Made by a program: the position numbers and the translations under genes | Part shown: piece after piece, positions 23,690 through 33,204 of the stretch | How positions within the stretch are numbered: position 1 is the stretch's first letter | Layout of the letters: the number at the start of each line of letters is the position of its first letter | Notes under the pieces: generated by a model | What the model saw: only the letters and a program-made list of their open reading frames with translations | Told to the model about the DNA's origin: nothing | Databases searched by the model: none | From: Paractinoplanes brasiliensis | GTDB taxonomy: Bacteria; Actinomycetota; Actinomycetes; Mycobacteriales; Micromonosporaceae | Length of the DNA stretch: 64,000 nucleotides | NCBI RefSeq assembly: GCF_004362215.1 | Contig: NZ_SNWR01000001.1 | Coordinates: 992,001 to 1,056,000, forward strand | Direction of reading: 5' to 3'

Positions 23690-26320
23690 GTGACCAGCGC
23701 AGACGAGGTGACATTGGACCGACCGCGACGCCGGTGGCGTCGGGGTTATCTGGTCACGATGGGCACCGTGCTGAGTCTTGCGGGTGGTCTCGGGCTGACC
23801 GTCTTCGGGCTCGGATCGGCCGACCAGGCGGTGGCCAGCTTCGACGCGGCCTCCTGGGTCTGGTCGAAGGCCAAGGGCGAGGTGGCCCGCATCAACGGCG
23901 TCACCGCCAAGGTGGACACCCGCGTCGACGTGCCCAAGGCGCGCGGCCACGAGGTGCAGATCGTGCAGAACGACCGGTTCGTGATCCTGCGCGACGTCAC
24001 CACGGGCGCGATCGGGTCGATGAACCTGACCACGTTGCAGGAGTACTGGGCGGCCTCGTCCACCTCGGGCATCGGCGTACGGGTGGCCTTGCACGAGGAC
24101 TCCGTTTTCGTCATCGACGCCGTTCAGGGCTCGGTGCAGCAGCTTGATCCCCGTACGCTGGGGCCGGTCGGCAATCCGCTACGGTTCCCGCCGGGCATCG
24201 CGGGTGGCGTGTTCGACGGCGAGGGCAAGCTCTGGATCGCCTCGCCGACCGAGGGCACCGTCAGCGCGGTCACACCGGCCGCTGTCTCGTCGGCCGCCAC
24301 CGACAAGACCAAGACCACACCCCAGCTCGTACGGACCGAGTCGGTGGCCCCGGCGGCCCATGACCTCGCGCTTTCCACGCTGGACGACGGCGTCGCGGTG
24401 CTCAACCGCACCAACAACGCCCTGGCCGTGGTCGACGGGGACGAACCTGGTTACGCCAACACGACCTTGCCCCTGTCCGGGCCGGGCACCCTGGCGCCGC
24501 GCACCGACGGCGAGCAGGTGCCGGTGACCGTTCCGGACGCGCGCCACGTCTATGTGGTCGGTGACCGGCGGGTCGCCGCCGATTTCCAGGTGCCCGGCGA
24601 CGGCGAGGGGCTGCAGCCCGCGGTGGCCTGGCAGGGCTACTTCTACGTGGCCGACGACTCCGGTCAGGTGCACGTGTTCAACTCGGCCGGGCAGCGGCAG
24701 AAGGACATCACCTTCCCCAGCCCGGGCGGCAAGCTCGAGCTCGAGGTTCGCGAGGGCTACCTGTTCATCAACGCGCCCGGCTCGTCGATCGCACGGGTCG
24801 TCGACGGCTCGCACGCGGTGCGCACGGTCGACAAGTACGCCGACGACGTGCTCGGCGGGGACCGTCCGCCGACGCCGCCGCAGGCTCCCCCGCCGCCGCC
24901 CAAGCCGAAGAAGCCGGTGGTGAGCAAGCCCAGCGCGCCGCGGAACGTACGGGCCGCCGCGGGCAACGCCGAGGCGCGGGTCACGTGGCAGGCCGCGAAC
25001 GACAACAACGCCGCGATCACCCGCTACATCGTCGTGGGGGCGGGGCGCACGTTCCAGGTCGGCGCCGACCAGCGCGCGCTCACCGTGACGGGGCTGGTGA
25101 ACGGGGAGACCTACCAGTTCGCCGTCAGCGCGGTCAACAAGAAGGGTCAGGGGCCGGCCCGTACGAGCAATGCCGTGAAACCGACGTCCGAGGTGCCCGA
25201 CGCCCCGACCGCGGTGACGGCGGAGGCCAAGCCGGACGGTTCGGTCGTGGTGACGTGGCCCCCGGCCAACGGGCAGGGCCTGGAGATCCGGCGATACACG
25301 GTGACAGCGATCTCCGAGGGCGGCAGCGCCCCGATCGGCGACTCCACCGAGGCGTCGCTGACCGTCAAGGACGGCCAGCTCGAGTACGGCAAGCAGTACG
25401 CGTTCACGGTCGTGTCGGTCAACGAGCGCGGCGCGGGCTCCAAGCCGTCACCGGTGAGCGGCAGCGTCGTGCCCTACACGAAGCCGGGCAAGCCGGAGGG
25501 CACCGACGCGGCGACCGCGGGCGACCGGGCCGGCTCGATCCAGGTGGCGTGGCAGCCGGCGGCCGACAACGGGCGGCCCATCACCAAGTACGTGGTCAGC
25601 GGCGGCGGCAAGACGCTCGACGTCACCGACGGCACGGCGGCGACGCTGACGGGGTTCGACACGGGCGCCACCGTCGCGGTCGAGGTGCGCGCGGTCAACG
25701 AGGCCGGCGAGGGTGAACCGGGCACGGCCACCGCCAAGACGGTCGCGCTGCCACGGATCACCGGCACCGGGGTCGACGCCACGTTCAACACGGCGACAGT
25801 CCGGTTCAGCGTCGACGCGGGCGGCGGCACGGCCAGCTGCTCGGTGCAGGCCTCGGGTGGCGGCGGGTCGGCGTCGGGCAGCTGCTCCAGCCTGAAGGTG
25901 GGCAGTCTCAAGCCGAGCACGGCGTACACGTTCACGATCACCGCCAAGAACGCGGCCGGCACGGTGAGCGCGCAGTCCAGGGGCACCACCGACGCGCTCT
26001 TCGGCATCGCCACCTGCAGGAACGGCCAGGAGGGTGACACCGCGACGTACTGCGACAGGGACGTCGACGGCCGCAACGGCAACGAGATCTTCAGCGGCAC
26101 CCGGCAGAACAACGCCCAGCAGGTCGGCTGGGCCAGGCCCGGCACCCGGCTGGAGGCGTACTGCAAGAGGTCCGGCGAAGAGGTCTACGCGTACATCTAC
26201 AACAACGACAAACGCAGCACCTGGTGGATCCAGGTCAACTACAGCGGCAAGAACTACATCCCGTGGGCGTGGCTCAACCTCGAGGGCGGGGATGACCTGA
26301 ACGACCTGCCGACCTGCTAG
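23690..26320 (+). CDS. fibronectin type III surface protein
   Basis: 876 residues from GTG 23690 with GGGGAGGAAG upstream. A basic cytoplasmic start and one transmembrane segment (YLVTMGTVLSLAGGLGLTVF) anchor it. Residues ~50-390 form an outside beta-propeller-like domain (DRFVILRDVTTGAIGSMNL; VFDGEGKLWIASPTEGTVSA). A proline hinge (PPQAPPPPPKPKKP) leads to at least three Fn3 domains (APRNVRAAAGNAEARVTW; APTAVTAEAKPDGSVVVTW; SIQVAWQPAADNGRPITKYV). A Cys-containing C-terminal domain ends near WWIQVNYSG. It heads the operon with MoxR, DUF58 and TgpA, whose products likely assemble or act on envelope proteins. Confidence 0.85.
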   Translation: MTSADEVTLDRPRRRWRRGYLVTMGTVLSLAGGLGLTVFGLGSADQAVASFDAASWVWSKAKGEVARINGVTAKVDTRVDVPKARGHEVQIVQNDRFVILRDVTTGAIGSMNLTTLQEYWAASSTSGIGVRVALHEDSVFVIDAVQGSVQQLDPRTLGPVGNPLRFPPGIAGGVFDGEGKLWIASPTEGTVSAVTPAAVSSAATDKTKTTPQLVRTESVAPAAHDLALSTLDDGVAVLNRTNNALAVVDGDEPGYANTTLPLSGPGTLAPRTDGEQVPVTVPDARHVYVVGDRRVAADFQVPGDGEGLQPAVAWQGYFYVADDSGQVHVFNSAGQRQKDITFPSPGGKLELEVREGYLFINAPGSSIARVVDGSHAVRTVDKYADDVLGGDRPPTPPQAPPPPPKPKKPVVSKPSAPRNVRAAAGNAEARVTWQAANDNNAAITRYIVVGAGRTFQVGADQRALTVTGLVNGETYQFAVSAVNKKGQGPARTSNAVKPTSEVPDAPTAVTAEAKPDGSVVVTWPPANGQGLEIRRYTVTAISEGGSAPIGDSTEASLTVKDGQLEYGKQYAFTVVSVNERGAGSKPSPVSGSVVPYTKPGKPEGTDAATAGDRAGSIQVAWQPAADNGRPITKYVVSGGGKTLDVTDGTAATLTGFDTGATVAVEVRAVNEAGEGEPGTATAKTVALPRITGTGVDATFNTATVRFSVDAGGGTASCSVQASGGGGSASGSCSSLKVGSLKPSTAYTFTITAKNAAGTVSAQSRGTTDALFGIATCRNGQEGDTATYCDRDVDGRNGNEIFSGTRQNNAQQVGWARPGTRLEAYCKRSGEEVYAYIYNNDKRSTWWIQVNYSGKNYIPWAWLNLEGGDDLNDLPTC

Positions 26321-26344
26321 AGCTAGCTTCTCGAGGTAACAACA

Positions 26345-27334
26345 GTGACGGAACAACTGCCGCCGCAACACATCCACGGGTTCGCCGAAGTGGCGGCCGC
26401 GCTCGCCGACCGGGTGAGCGCGGTCGTGCTCGGCAAGCCCGACGTGGTGCGCCTGGCGCTGACCGCGCTGTTCGCCCAGGGGCACGTGCTGCTCGAAGAC
26501 GTGCCCGGAGTCGGCAAGACGACGCTGGCCCGCGCGCTGGCCGCCTCGATCAAGGGCCAGTGGCGGCGCATCCAGTTCACCCCCGACCTGCTGCCCTCCG
26601 ACGTGTCCGGCGTGACGATCTTCAACCAGGCCAGCCGCGGCTTCGAGTTCCACCCGGGGCCGGTGTTCGCCAACATCGTCATCGCCGACGAGATCAACCG
26701 GGCCTCGCCGAAGACCCAGTCGGCGCTGCTCGAGGTGATGGAGGAACGCCGGGTCACCGTCGACGGCGTGCCGCACCCGGTGCCACAGCCGTTCCTCGTG
26801 GTCGCCACCCAGAACCCGGTTGAGATGGACGGCACGTACCGGCTGCCCGAGGCCCAGCTCGACCGGTTCCTGGTGAAGCTGTCGGTCGGCTACCCGAGCG
26901 AAGAGGTCGAGGTCGAAGTGCTGCGCGGGGCGGCGATGCGCTCCCCCGACGCGCTCGAGCCGGTCACCGACACCGCCGTCGTGGGCGAGATGGTGCGCAT
27001 GGCGACCCGCGTTCACATCGCCGACCCGCTTTACACGTACGCGGTGAGGATCGCCGCCGCCACCCGCAACCACCCGCAGGTGCGCGTCGGGGTCAGCCCC
27101 CGCGGAGTGATCGCGCTGACCCGGGCGGCGAGCGCGTACGCGCTGATCAACGGGCGGGGTTACGTGCTGCCCGAGGACCTCAAGACCCTGGTTGAGCCGG
27201 TGTTCGCGCACCGGGTGCTGCTGTCGGCCGACGCGCAGCTGCGCGGGGTCACGGCGGCCGAGGTCCTGGCGGACGCGGTGCGCTCGGTGCCGGTGCCGCT
27301 GCCCGACAACAACCGCGTCACGGCCGGGGCGTGA
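26345..27334 (+). CDS. MoxR-family AAA+ ATPase
   Basis: 329 residues from GTG 26345. Walker A EDVPGVGKTTLARALA, Walker B NIVIADEINRASPKTQSALL, sensor 1 VVATQNPVEM and the MoxR lid region (GVSPRGVIALTRAASAYALI) are all present, and length is normal for the family. MoxR ATPases act as chaperones that mature partner complexes and are regularly encoded with DUF58 and TgpA proteins, as here. Start is 24 bases after the Fn3 gene, so it is co-transcribed. Confidence 0.9.
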   Translation: MTEQLPPQHIHGFAEVAAALADRVSAVVLGKPDVVRLALTALFAQGHVLLEDVPGVGKTTLARALAASIKGQWRRIQFTPDLLPSDVSGVTIFNQASRGFEFHPGPVFANIVIADEINRASPKTQSALLEVMEERRVTVDGVPHPVPQPFLVVATQNPVEMDGTYRLPEAQLDRFLVKLSVGYPSEEVEVEVLRGAAMRSPDALEPVTDTAVVGEMVRMATRVHIADPLYTYAVRIAAATRNHPQVRVGVSPRGVIALTRAASAYALINGRGYVLPEDLKTLVEPVFAHRVLLSADAQLRGVTAAEVLADAVRSVPVPLPDNNRVTAGA

Positions 27335-27349
27335 ACACGCAGCCGCCCA

Positions 27350-27830
27350 CGGAGAACCGCCGCTGCCGGTCGGCAGCGCTCCGCCGACCGGCGGCGGCCC
27401 TCCCGCCCGGCAACCGGCGGCGGCGCTTCCGCGCTACGAGCGACGGCGATGCATCCGCGGGGCGACCGGCGGCGGTGCGTCCGCCCGACGAGCGGCGGCC
27501 CTCCCACAGGGCGACCAACTGCGGCGCTCCCGCCCGACGAGCGGCGGCCCTCCCACAGGGCAACCAACTGCGGCGCTCCCGCACGACGAGCGGCGGCCCT
27601 CCCACAGGGCAACCAACTGCGGCGCTCCCGCACGACGAGCGGCGGCCCTCCCACAGGGCAACCAACTGCGGCGCTCCCGCACGACGACCAGCAGCGGCCC
27701 TCCCGTGGGGCAACCGGCAGCGGCGCTTCCGCACGACGACCAGCAGCGGCCCTCCCGCGGGGCAACCGGCGGCGGTGCTTCCGCGCGGCGACCGGCGAAA
27801 GCGTTCCAACACCGCGACCGGTAGGGGACA
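27350..27830. repeat. 49-bp tandem repeat array between moxR and DUF58 genes
   Basis: Near-identical 49-bp units start at 27487, 27536, 27585, 27634 and 27683 (each begins GACGAGCGGCGGCCCTCCCA or a close variant). 52-bp variants follow from 27683 and 27735, and degenerate copies extend to both sides. 49 is not a multiple of three, so the repeat cannot encode a repeated peptide in one frame. It fills most of the 592-base gap between two genes normally adjacent. There is no palindromic spacer structure, so it is not CRISPR. Confidence 0.9.
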
Positions 27831-27926
27831 TCGCGCCGGATTTGCGTGTGGCTCACACACAGCGGCGGCTGCGAGTCCTGACGTTCGAGGCGTCCGGGCG
27901 GGTGTCCTCGGGGCTGAGGTGCTGAC

Positions 27927-29204
27927 GTGAACGGCGAGCCGATGACGCCCCTCACCACCCCCGCGAACGGCAGCACGGACGGGAGGAAAGCCGCAGACGC
28001 CGTGTCGACAGGACCGGGTGGCACTTTCCGTGCGAGGACCGGCACGGGGCTGCAGAAGTGGCGGCGCGCCACGGGTGTCACGGCGCGGGGATACGGCGTT
28101 GTCGTGGCGGCGGTGGGGCTGCTCACCGCGGGTTTTCGGTACGGGTATCCGGATTTGGCGCTGCTGGGGGCGGCGGCCGGGATCGCGCTGGGATGTGCGG
28201 TGGGGTTCGCGCTCTGGCGGCCCCGGCTCGGAGTGGAACGGGTCGCCGAGCCCGATCGGGTCGCCCGGGGGGAATCGGCGCAGATGACTCTCACCGTGCG
28301 TAACACGAGCCGGATGCGGGCGGCCAATCTGGTGGCCACGGATCGGTGCGGGAACCAGTCGGTGCCGGTGCCGTTGTTGCGGCTTCGGCCGGGGCGGGAC
28401 ACCACTACGCGTTATCCGGTGCCGACCAGCCGGCGCGGGGTGGTGCCGATCGGGCCGTTGCGCGTGACCCGCGGGGACCCTCTGGGACTCATCACGCTGG
28501 CACGGACGTACGGGGGGCTTGCCGAAGTGTGGGTGCACCCGCGAATCCATCTGCTGCGGGCGGTGCCGGCGGGGATGGCCCGCAGCCTCGACGGGCGGAT
28601 CGACAAGGTGCCCCACGGGACCATCACGTTCGACTCGTTGCGGGAGTACGTGATCGGGGACGAGTTGCGGCGGGTGCACTGGCGGTCCAGCGCCAAGGTG
28701 GGCGAGCTGATGGTCCGGGAGCAACTGGACACGTCCGAGCCGACGATCGTGGTGCTGCTGGACGATCGGGCGAGCGCGCATCCGGACGTACGCGATGGTG
28801 TTGCCGACTCGTTCGAAGCCGCGTGTGAGGCCGCCGCGTCGATCGTGGCTGCCGCGGTGCGTGAGGACATTCCGGTCACCCTGCACCTGGTCAGCAGCGT
28901 GGCGAGCGGGCCCTATCTCGACGTGCTGACCCAGGCGGGTCTGGCCCCGGGTGATCTGGCGGCAACCCTTCGGCGCGTACGGGCTCAGCGGCTCGGCGAC
29001 ACGCTGGTGTTCCTCACCGGGCCGGGTGGGCGCGGCGACCTCGGTGCGGTCAGCGCGCTGCGAGGGCCGTACCCGGTGGTCATGGCGGGGTTGCTGGGCG
29101 ACCGGGACGGCGCGCCGGTCTCGGGTGGCGACGGCCTGATCGTGATCGAGGCGGCCGACGGTTCCGAGTTCGCGGCCGCCTGGGACAGCGTGCGGGGATG
29201 GTGA
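27927..29204 (+). CDS. DUF58 domain protein
   Basis: 425 residues from GTG 27927; ATG 27942 is an alternative and neither has a strong ribosome site. Two transmembrane segments (YGVVVAAVGLLTAGFRYGYP; LALLGAAAGIALGCAVGFAL) precede a beta-sandwich (AQMTLTVRNTSRMRAANLVA). The DUF58 signature YVIGDELRRVHWRSSAKVGE follows, then a von-Willebrand-A-like core (PTIVVLLDDRASAH). It partners with MoxR and TgpA. The last bases overlap the TgpA start. Confidence 0.9.
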   Translation: MNGEPMTPLTTPANGSTDGRKAADAVSTGPGGTFRARTGTGLQKWRRATGVTARGYGVVVAAVGLLTAGFRYGYPDLALLGAAAGIALGCAVGFALWRPRLGVERVAEPDRVARGESAQMTLTVRNTSRMRAANLVATDRCGNQSVPVPLLRLRPGRDTTTRYPVPTSRRGVVPIGPLRVTRGDPLGLITLARTYGGLAEVWVHPRIHLLRAVPAGMARSLDGRIDKVPHGTITFDSLREYVIGDELRRVHWRSSAKVGELMVREQLDTSEPTIVVLLDDRASAHPDVRDGVADSFEAACEAAASIVAAAVREDIPVTLHLVSSVASGPYLDVLTQAGLAPGDLAATLRRVRAQRLGDTLVFLTGPGGRGDLGAVSALRGPYPVVMAGLLGDRDGAPVSGGDGLIVIEAADGSEFAAAWDSVRGW

Positions 29205-31426
29205 GCATGGCGCGGGCGGCGAAGTGGGTTCGCGCTGCCGTCGTCTCGGTGGCCCTTGCCGGGATGATCGTGCTGGCGGGGGTGGTGCTGGGGCGGATCT
29301 TTGCCGGGGCGCTGCTGGTCGAGCTGATGGCGGGGGCCGCGGTCGGGTCGGTCGGGTTGAGTCTGGCCTGCCGGCGGGTGCCGAACTGGGTGGTGGCGCC
29401 GCTTTCTGCCGTGCTCCTGGCGGGATATGCGGTGCTGGCGTTGCGGGTGGCGGCCAATCAGGCGGACATCCCCGATTCGATGGCCGCCATCGTGCGGGAC
29501 AGTGTGCAGAACGGGATTCCGCGGCTTTTGACGGCGATGATTCCGGTGGAGCCGACCCCCGACACCATCGTGGTTCCGGTGATCACGGCCTGGCTGGCGG
29601 GATTGGCGGGGGCCGAGATAGCCGTGCGGGCGGGGCGGGTTCTGCTCGGGCTTCTGCCGGTGGCGGCGCTCTACGGTGGCGCGCTTTATGTCGTGGGGCC
29701 GAATGCGAACACGGCGGGGACGCCGACGATTGCTTTTGCGGCGCTGGCAGTTGTCGCGCTGGCGGCCAGCGCGCGACCCGCACAACGCGCCGACGCGGGT
29801 GATGCAGTCGGTGAAGCCGTACGGGCAAGGGCTTTTGCCTCGGCCGCGGCGGGACTTGCCGCTGTGCTGGTGCTGATTGTGGCGGTGGGGCCCTGGATCG
29901 GCGGACGGGTGGGGACAACGCCGGTGGATCCGCGGCAATACGTGGAGCCGCCGCAGGTGGACAGTTTGGACGAGAGCCCGCTCAACCGGATTTCGGGGTG
30001 GGCGCTGACGCCGAAAGAACCGCTGCTCAAGGTGTCGAGGGCGTCGGCTTCGCCGGGGAAAAGGCTGCGTTTGCGGCTGGCGGTGCTGCCGGATTACGAC
30101 GGGGTCACCTGGCGGGTGGGGGCCACCTACCGCAATGCGGGGCGGGTTCTGCCGTCGCAGCCGAGAATGCCCGACACGCAGCTGACCGAGGTGCGGCAGG
30201 ACGTGATCATCGACGGGCTGACCGGGCGGTTGTTGCCGGTTGTTCCGACCCCTACCGGCGTACGGGGGGCTCGGGTGGCTTTTGACGCGTCGACCGGGAC
30301 GCTTATCCGGCCGGAGGGGCTGACGGCGGGCCTTCGCTATTCGGTGACCTCGGAATTGCAGACACCTGACCTGAACGTGTTGCCGGCCGCCGATTCGCCG
30401 TCGGGGGATGCGGTGGCGCGCTATCTGGCGGTGGGCGCGGATGTTCCGGACGGGATTCAGCGGCTGGCCGATCAGCTCGCCGACGGGAACGGGGCGGCTT
30501 TCGACCGGGCGGTCGCGATCGAGGAATTTCTGGCCGAGCACTATCGCAAAGTCGCGGACGCGCCGAGCGGGCATTCGTATCTGAACCTGAACTTCTTTCT
30601 GTTCGGGCCCCGGGAACGCGGTGGGCAGGTGGGCACCTCCGAGCAGTTCGCGGCGTCGTTCGCGCTGCTGGCCCGGCTCACCGGGCTGCCGAGCCGGGTG
30701 GTGGTCGGGTTCGACGCACCGGCGGCGGGCGGCATCGTGACGGCGGCGAGCGCGCTGGCCTGGCCGGAGGTGCTCTTCGACGGGCTGGGGTGGGTGGCGT
30801 TCGACCCGATGCCCAAGAGCAAGAACCCGCGGCCGGTGGAGGAGGACTTCACGCCGAAGCCGTCGAAGCCGCCCACACCGCCGTCGGAGCCGCCCGCGCC
30901 GTCGGACACGCCATCGTCGTCGGGGCCGCCGGCTGTGCTCGCTGCTCCGCATAAGGGCGGGCCGCCGGCCGTGGTGGTGGCGGGTGGCGCCTCGGGGACG
31001 GTGCTGCTGGCGCTGGTCGCGGCGGCGGGCACGATCGTGGCGATGCGGCGGTCACTGCGGCGGCGGCGGTTGACGGCGGGCAGCCCGGACGATCGGATCA
31101 CGGGGGCGTGGTCGGAGTTCCGGGACGCTCTGCGGTTGGCGGGGCAACCGGTGCCGGCGCATCTGGCGGCTACGGAGGCTGCGGCGTACGCGGGCAAACG
31201 CCTGCGTAAGGCTGTGCCGGACCCCGACCCGGATGAGATGCCGCCGCTGGACGAGCTGGTGGCGGGCATCAACACGGTGGGGTTCGCGCCGGGAGCAGCG
31301 GATGACGCCCAGGCTCTGCGAGCCGGGGAACAGGTCGTCGCGTACGCGGAAGAACTGCGCTCGCGTCGCAGCTGGTGGCGACGGTTGTGGTGGAGCGTCC
31401 ACCCGGGCCCGCTGCGATGGCGCTGA
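29198..31426 (+). CDS. TgpA-like transglutaminase-fold membrane protein, catalytic residues missing
   Basis: 742 residues. ATG 29198 overlaps the DUF58 stop by 7 bases; GTG 29201 and ATG 29207 are alternatives. About six N-terminal membrane helices (DUF3488-like) are followed by an outside transglutaminase-like domain, a Pro/Ser linker, a further membrane helix (AVVVAGGASGTVLLALVAAA) and a cytoplasmic DUF4129-like tail. In the transglutaminase motifs, the usual catalytic Cys position is Ser (GTSEQFAASFALLAR, codon 30638) and the usual His is Leu (SALAWPEV, codon 30755); the Asp in FDPMP is kept. It is probably a non-catalytic member that binds peptide or glycan partners. Confidence 0.85.
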   Translation: MVSMARAAKWVRAAVVSVALAGMIVLAGVVLGRIFAGALLVELMAGAAVGSVGLSLACRRVPNWVVAPLSAVLLAGYAVLALRVAANQADIPDSMAAIVRDSVQNGIPRLLTAMIPVEPTPDTIVVPVITAWLAGLAGAEIAVRAGRVLLGLLPVAALYGGALYVVGPNANTAGTPTIAFAALAVVALAASARPAQRADAGDAVGEAVRARAFASAAAGLAAVLVLIVAVGPWIGGRVGTTPVDPRQYVEPPQVDSLDESPLNRISGWALTPKEPLLKVSRASASPGKRLRLRLAVLPDYDGVTWRVGATYRNAGRVLPSQPRMPDTQLTEVRQDVIIDGLTGRLLPVVPTPTGVRGARVAFDASTGTLIRPEGLTAGLRYSVTSELQTPDLNVLPAADSPSGDAVARYLAVGADVPDGIQRLADQLADGNGAAFDRAVAIEEFLAEHYRKVADAPSGHSYLNLNFFLFGPRERGGQVGTSEQFAASFALLARLTGLPSRVVVGFDAPAAGGIVTAASALAWPEVLFDGLGWVAFDPMPKSKNPRPVEEDFTPKPSKPPTPPSEPPAPSDTPSSSGPPAVLAAPHKGGPPAVVVAGGASGTVLLALVAAAGTIVAMRRSLRRRRLTAGSPDDRITGAWSEFRDALRLAGQPVPAHLAATEAAAYAGKRLRKAVPDPDPDEMPPLDELVAGINTVGFAPGAADDAQALRAGEQVVAYAEELRSRRSWWRRLWWSVHPGPLRWR

Positions 31427-31439
31427 ACCCGGAGCCGCT

Positions 31440-31477
31440 GTCGCTGACGCGTTTCCGACCGGGTACGCGTCAGCGAC
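31440..31477. terminator. hairpin between convergent TgpA-like and GGDEF genes
   Basis: Perfect 13-bp arms GTCGCTGACGCGT / ACGCGTCAGCGAC around a 12-nt loop, 14 bases after the TgpA-like stop and about 58 bases beyond the GGDEF stop. It is a probable bidirectional terminator of the U-tract-less type common in actinobacteria. Confidence 0.75.
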
Positions 31478-31534
31478 CCCAACTGCGGCGTGTGAGGTAG
31501 GCGAGGACGGCGGTACGCCGGGCGTGCCACGGTC

Positions 31535-33022
31535 TCACCGGCCGATCGGTGAGGCGTCCGTGAGGAAGTCGGTGTGCTGGTCGGTGTAGGCGGGATGCCC
31601 GGCGACCGAGAACTGGTTGCGGCCGCCGCGTTTGGCTGTGTAGAGCGCCCCGTCCGCCCGGGCTGTCAGCTGCTCCGGGGACTCCTCGCCGGCCCATTGG
31701 GCGAGCCCGGCCGAGAAGGTCTGGCCGTCGGGCGTCGACTCCATCAGGCGTTCCAGGATGACGGCGGCGTCCTTGAGGCGGCAGTGCATGATCAGGCCGA
31801 ACTCCTCGCCGCCGTAGCGGGCGATCAAGTCGCCGGCCCGTAGCTGTTCCTGCCAGGCGGAACTGGCGGTGCGCAGCAGTTCGTCGCCGGCCGGGTGGCC
31901 GAGCCGGTCGTTGTAGCGCTTGAAGTGGTCGAGGTCGATCAGCCCCACCACCAGGGTGCCACCGGAACGCTGGGCAGCGGCGAGCCTGCGGTCCAGCTCG
32001 GCGTCCCAGGCCCGGCGGTTCGGGATCCCGGTCAGGGCGTCGAGGTAGGCCAGCGACTCGAGCTGCGTGGCCTGGTTCTGCACCGTTCGCACCAGCCCGA
32101 GGATGCGGACGATCAGCAGCAGGAACACCGCGATGGAGCAGACCGACGCGGCCAGCCAGTCGGCCGTGTCTCCCCGGATGAGGCCGTCGGCGATCAGCAG
32201 GACGGGGCTGAGCAGGCAGGCCGAGCTGATCAGCAGCACCCGGGCCGGGGTGATCCCCTCGGGTGGCCGGTGGTCGGCGCCGCCGACCGTGGCCATGGAC
32301 GGGTGCAGGGCGGCGCCGCCGAGCAGCAGCGCGCTGAGCACGAACGCGGGGGCCAGTTCGTTGTCGTTGGTGCCGTGCCAGGACTGCCAGACCCAGCCGA
32401 CGTGGGCCAGACCCTGCACGGCGAGGGACGCGACCAGCTGCCAGAACGCGGGGCCGCGGCGGGAGGCGGCGGTGAACATGCGGATGACCCCGGCCAGCAG
32501 CAGCAGATCGGCCAGCGGGTACGCCATGGTGATCAGCCGGTCTCCGAGCGGCATGGCCGGCCCGACCAAGGGGCGCAGAAACAGCATCCAGACGCCCAGC
32601 CCGAGAGCGCCGGCCACCATCAGCGTGTCCAGGACCCCGGCCCGGTCGCGGCGCCAGGACAGGCCGTCGACCAGCAGCATCAACCCGGCCAGCAGCAGCG
32701 GGTAGCAGGCCAGGAAGAAGATGTCGGCCGCCGACGGGAACGGCACGCCGCCGCTGTACAGGTAGACGGAGATGGCGACGTTGCCGGCCCCGCCCGCCAC
32801 AGTCATGATCAGCAGCAGGATCCAGGGCAGGGTGCGCGGCGGCCGGTTGACCCGGACACCGACGGCGATGGCGGCCACGGTCAGCAGCGGATAGCCGTAC
32901 GTCACCAGGGCCGCCGCCGTGGACCCCTCCGGCACGAGGATGCGGGCAACCGTCAGCGCGGCGGCGACCGCGCCGTACCCGATCCACAGCTTGCGGATGC
33001 CGGAGAACGCCACGTTGGTCAC
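31535..33022 (-). CDS. membrane-bound GGDEF diguanylate cyclase
   Basis: About 495 residues from GTG 33022. GTG 33013 or a basic N-terminal extension from GTG ~33124 are alternatives. Eight to ten transmembrane helices fill the first ~310 residues (YPLLTVAAIAVGVRVN; LPWILLLIMTVAGGAGNVAI; ADIFFLACYPLLLAGLMLLV). The GGDEF domain follows: LAYLDALTGIPNRRAWDAEL, then IDLDHFKRYNDRLGH, then ARYGGEEFGLIM with an intact GGEEF active site, so it should make cyclic di-GMP. No EAL domain is present. The sensor part has no recognised ligand domain. Confidence 0.85.
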   Translation of the reverse strand: MTNVAFSGIRKLWIGYGAVAAALTVARILVPEGSTAAALVTYGYPLLTVAAIAVGVRVNRPPRTLPWILLLIMTVAGGAGNVAISVYLYSGGVPFPSAADIFFLACYPLLLAGLMLLVDGLSWRRDRAGVLDTLMVAGALGLGVWMLFLRPLVGPAMPLGDRLITMAYPLADLLLLAGVIRMFTAASRRGPAFWQLVASLAVQGLAHVGWVWQSWHGTNDNELAPAFVLSALLLGGAALHPSMATVGGADHRPPEGITPARVLLISSACLLSPVLLIADGLIRGDTADWLAASVCSIAVFLLLIVRILGLVRTVQNQATQLESLAYLDALTGIPNRRAWDAELDRRLAAAQRSGGTLVVGLIDLDHFKRYNDRLGHPAGDELLRTASSAWQEQLRAGDLIARYGGEEFGLIMHCRLKDAAVILERLMESTPDGQTFSAGLAQWAGEESPEQLTARADGALYTAKRGGRNQFSVAGHPAYTDQHTDFLTDASPIGR

Positions 33023-33204
33023 ATCGGTGCCCGGCCCGGGAAACTGAGAGCGCTCGCCCGTTCTTGCTTCTTGACCTCCGGGTTTCCGCAGGTCAGCTCG
33101 GGTGCGCCGGTTGAGCTTGATCACTGGGCGGCCGGCGCCGGGTGGGGGACTGGCCTGGGGCAGGAAGCAGACGAAACGGCACGACGCCCGCGGGCCGGCC
33201 GGCC

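Noticed and set aside
25448..27211. Long open frame antisense to the Fn3 and MoxR genes
   Set aside because: Composition is typical of a shadow frame and the opposite strand has unambiguous MoxR and Fn3 motifs.
27350..27830. Possible CRISPR array
   Set aside because: The units are contiguous 49-bp tandem repeats without unique spacers, and no cas genes are present.
27331..27930. Arg/Pro-rich reading frame across the tandem repeats
   Set aside because: The 49-bp period shifts frame at each unit, so the open frames are a product of GC-rich repeats.
33023..33130. Structured 5' leader (riboswitch-like) upstream of the GGDEF gene
   Set aside because: Short stems such as GACCT/AGGTC can be drawn, but I could not match the conserved bases of a c-di-GMP or c-di-AMP riboswitch, and the region may be an N-terminal extension of the protein.
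33142..33204. Extension of the GGDEF gene further upstream on the minus strand
   Set aside because: The frame stays open but becomes Arg/Pro-rich and has no ribosome site.
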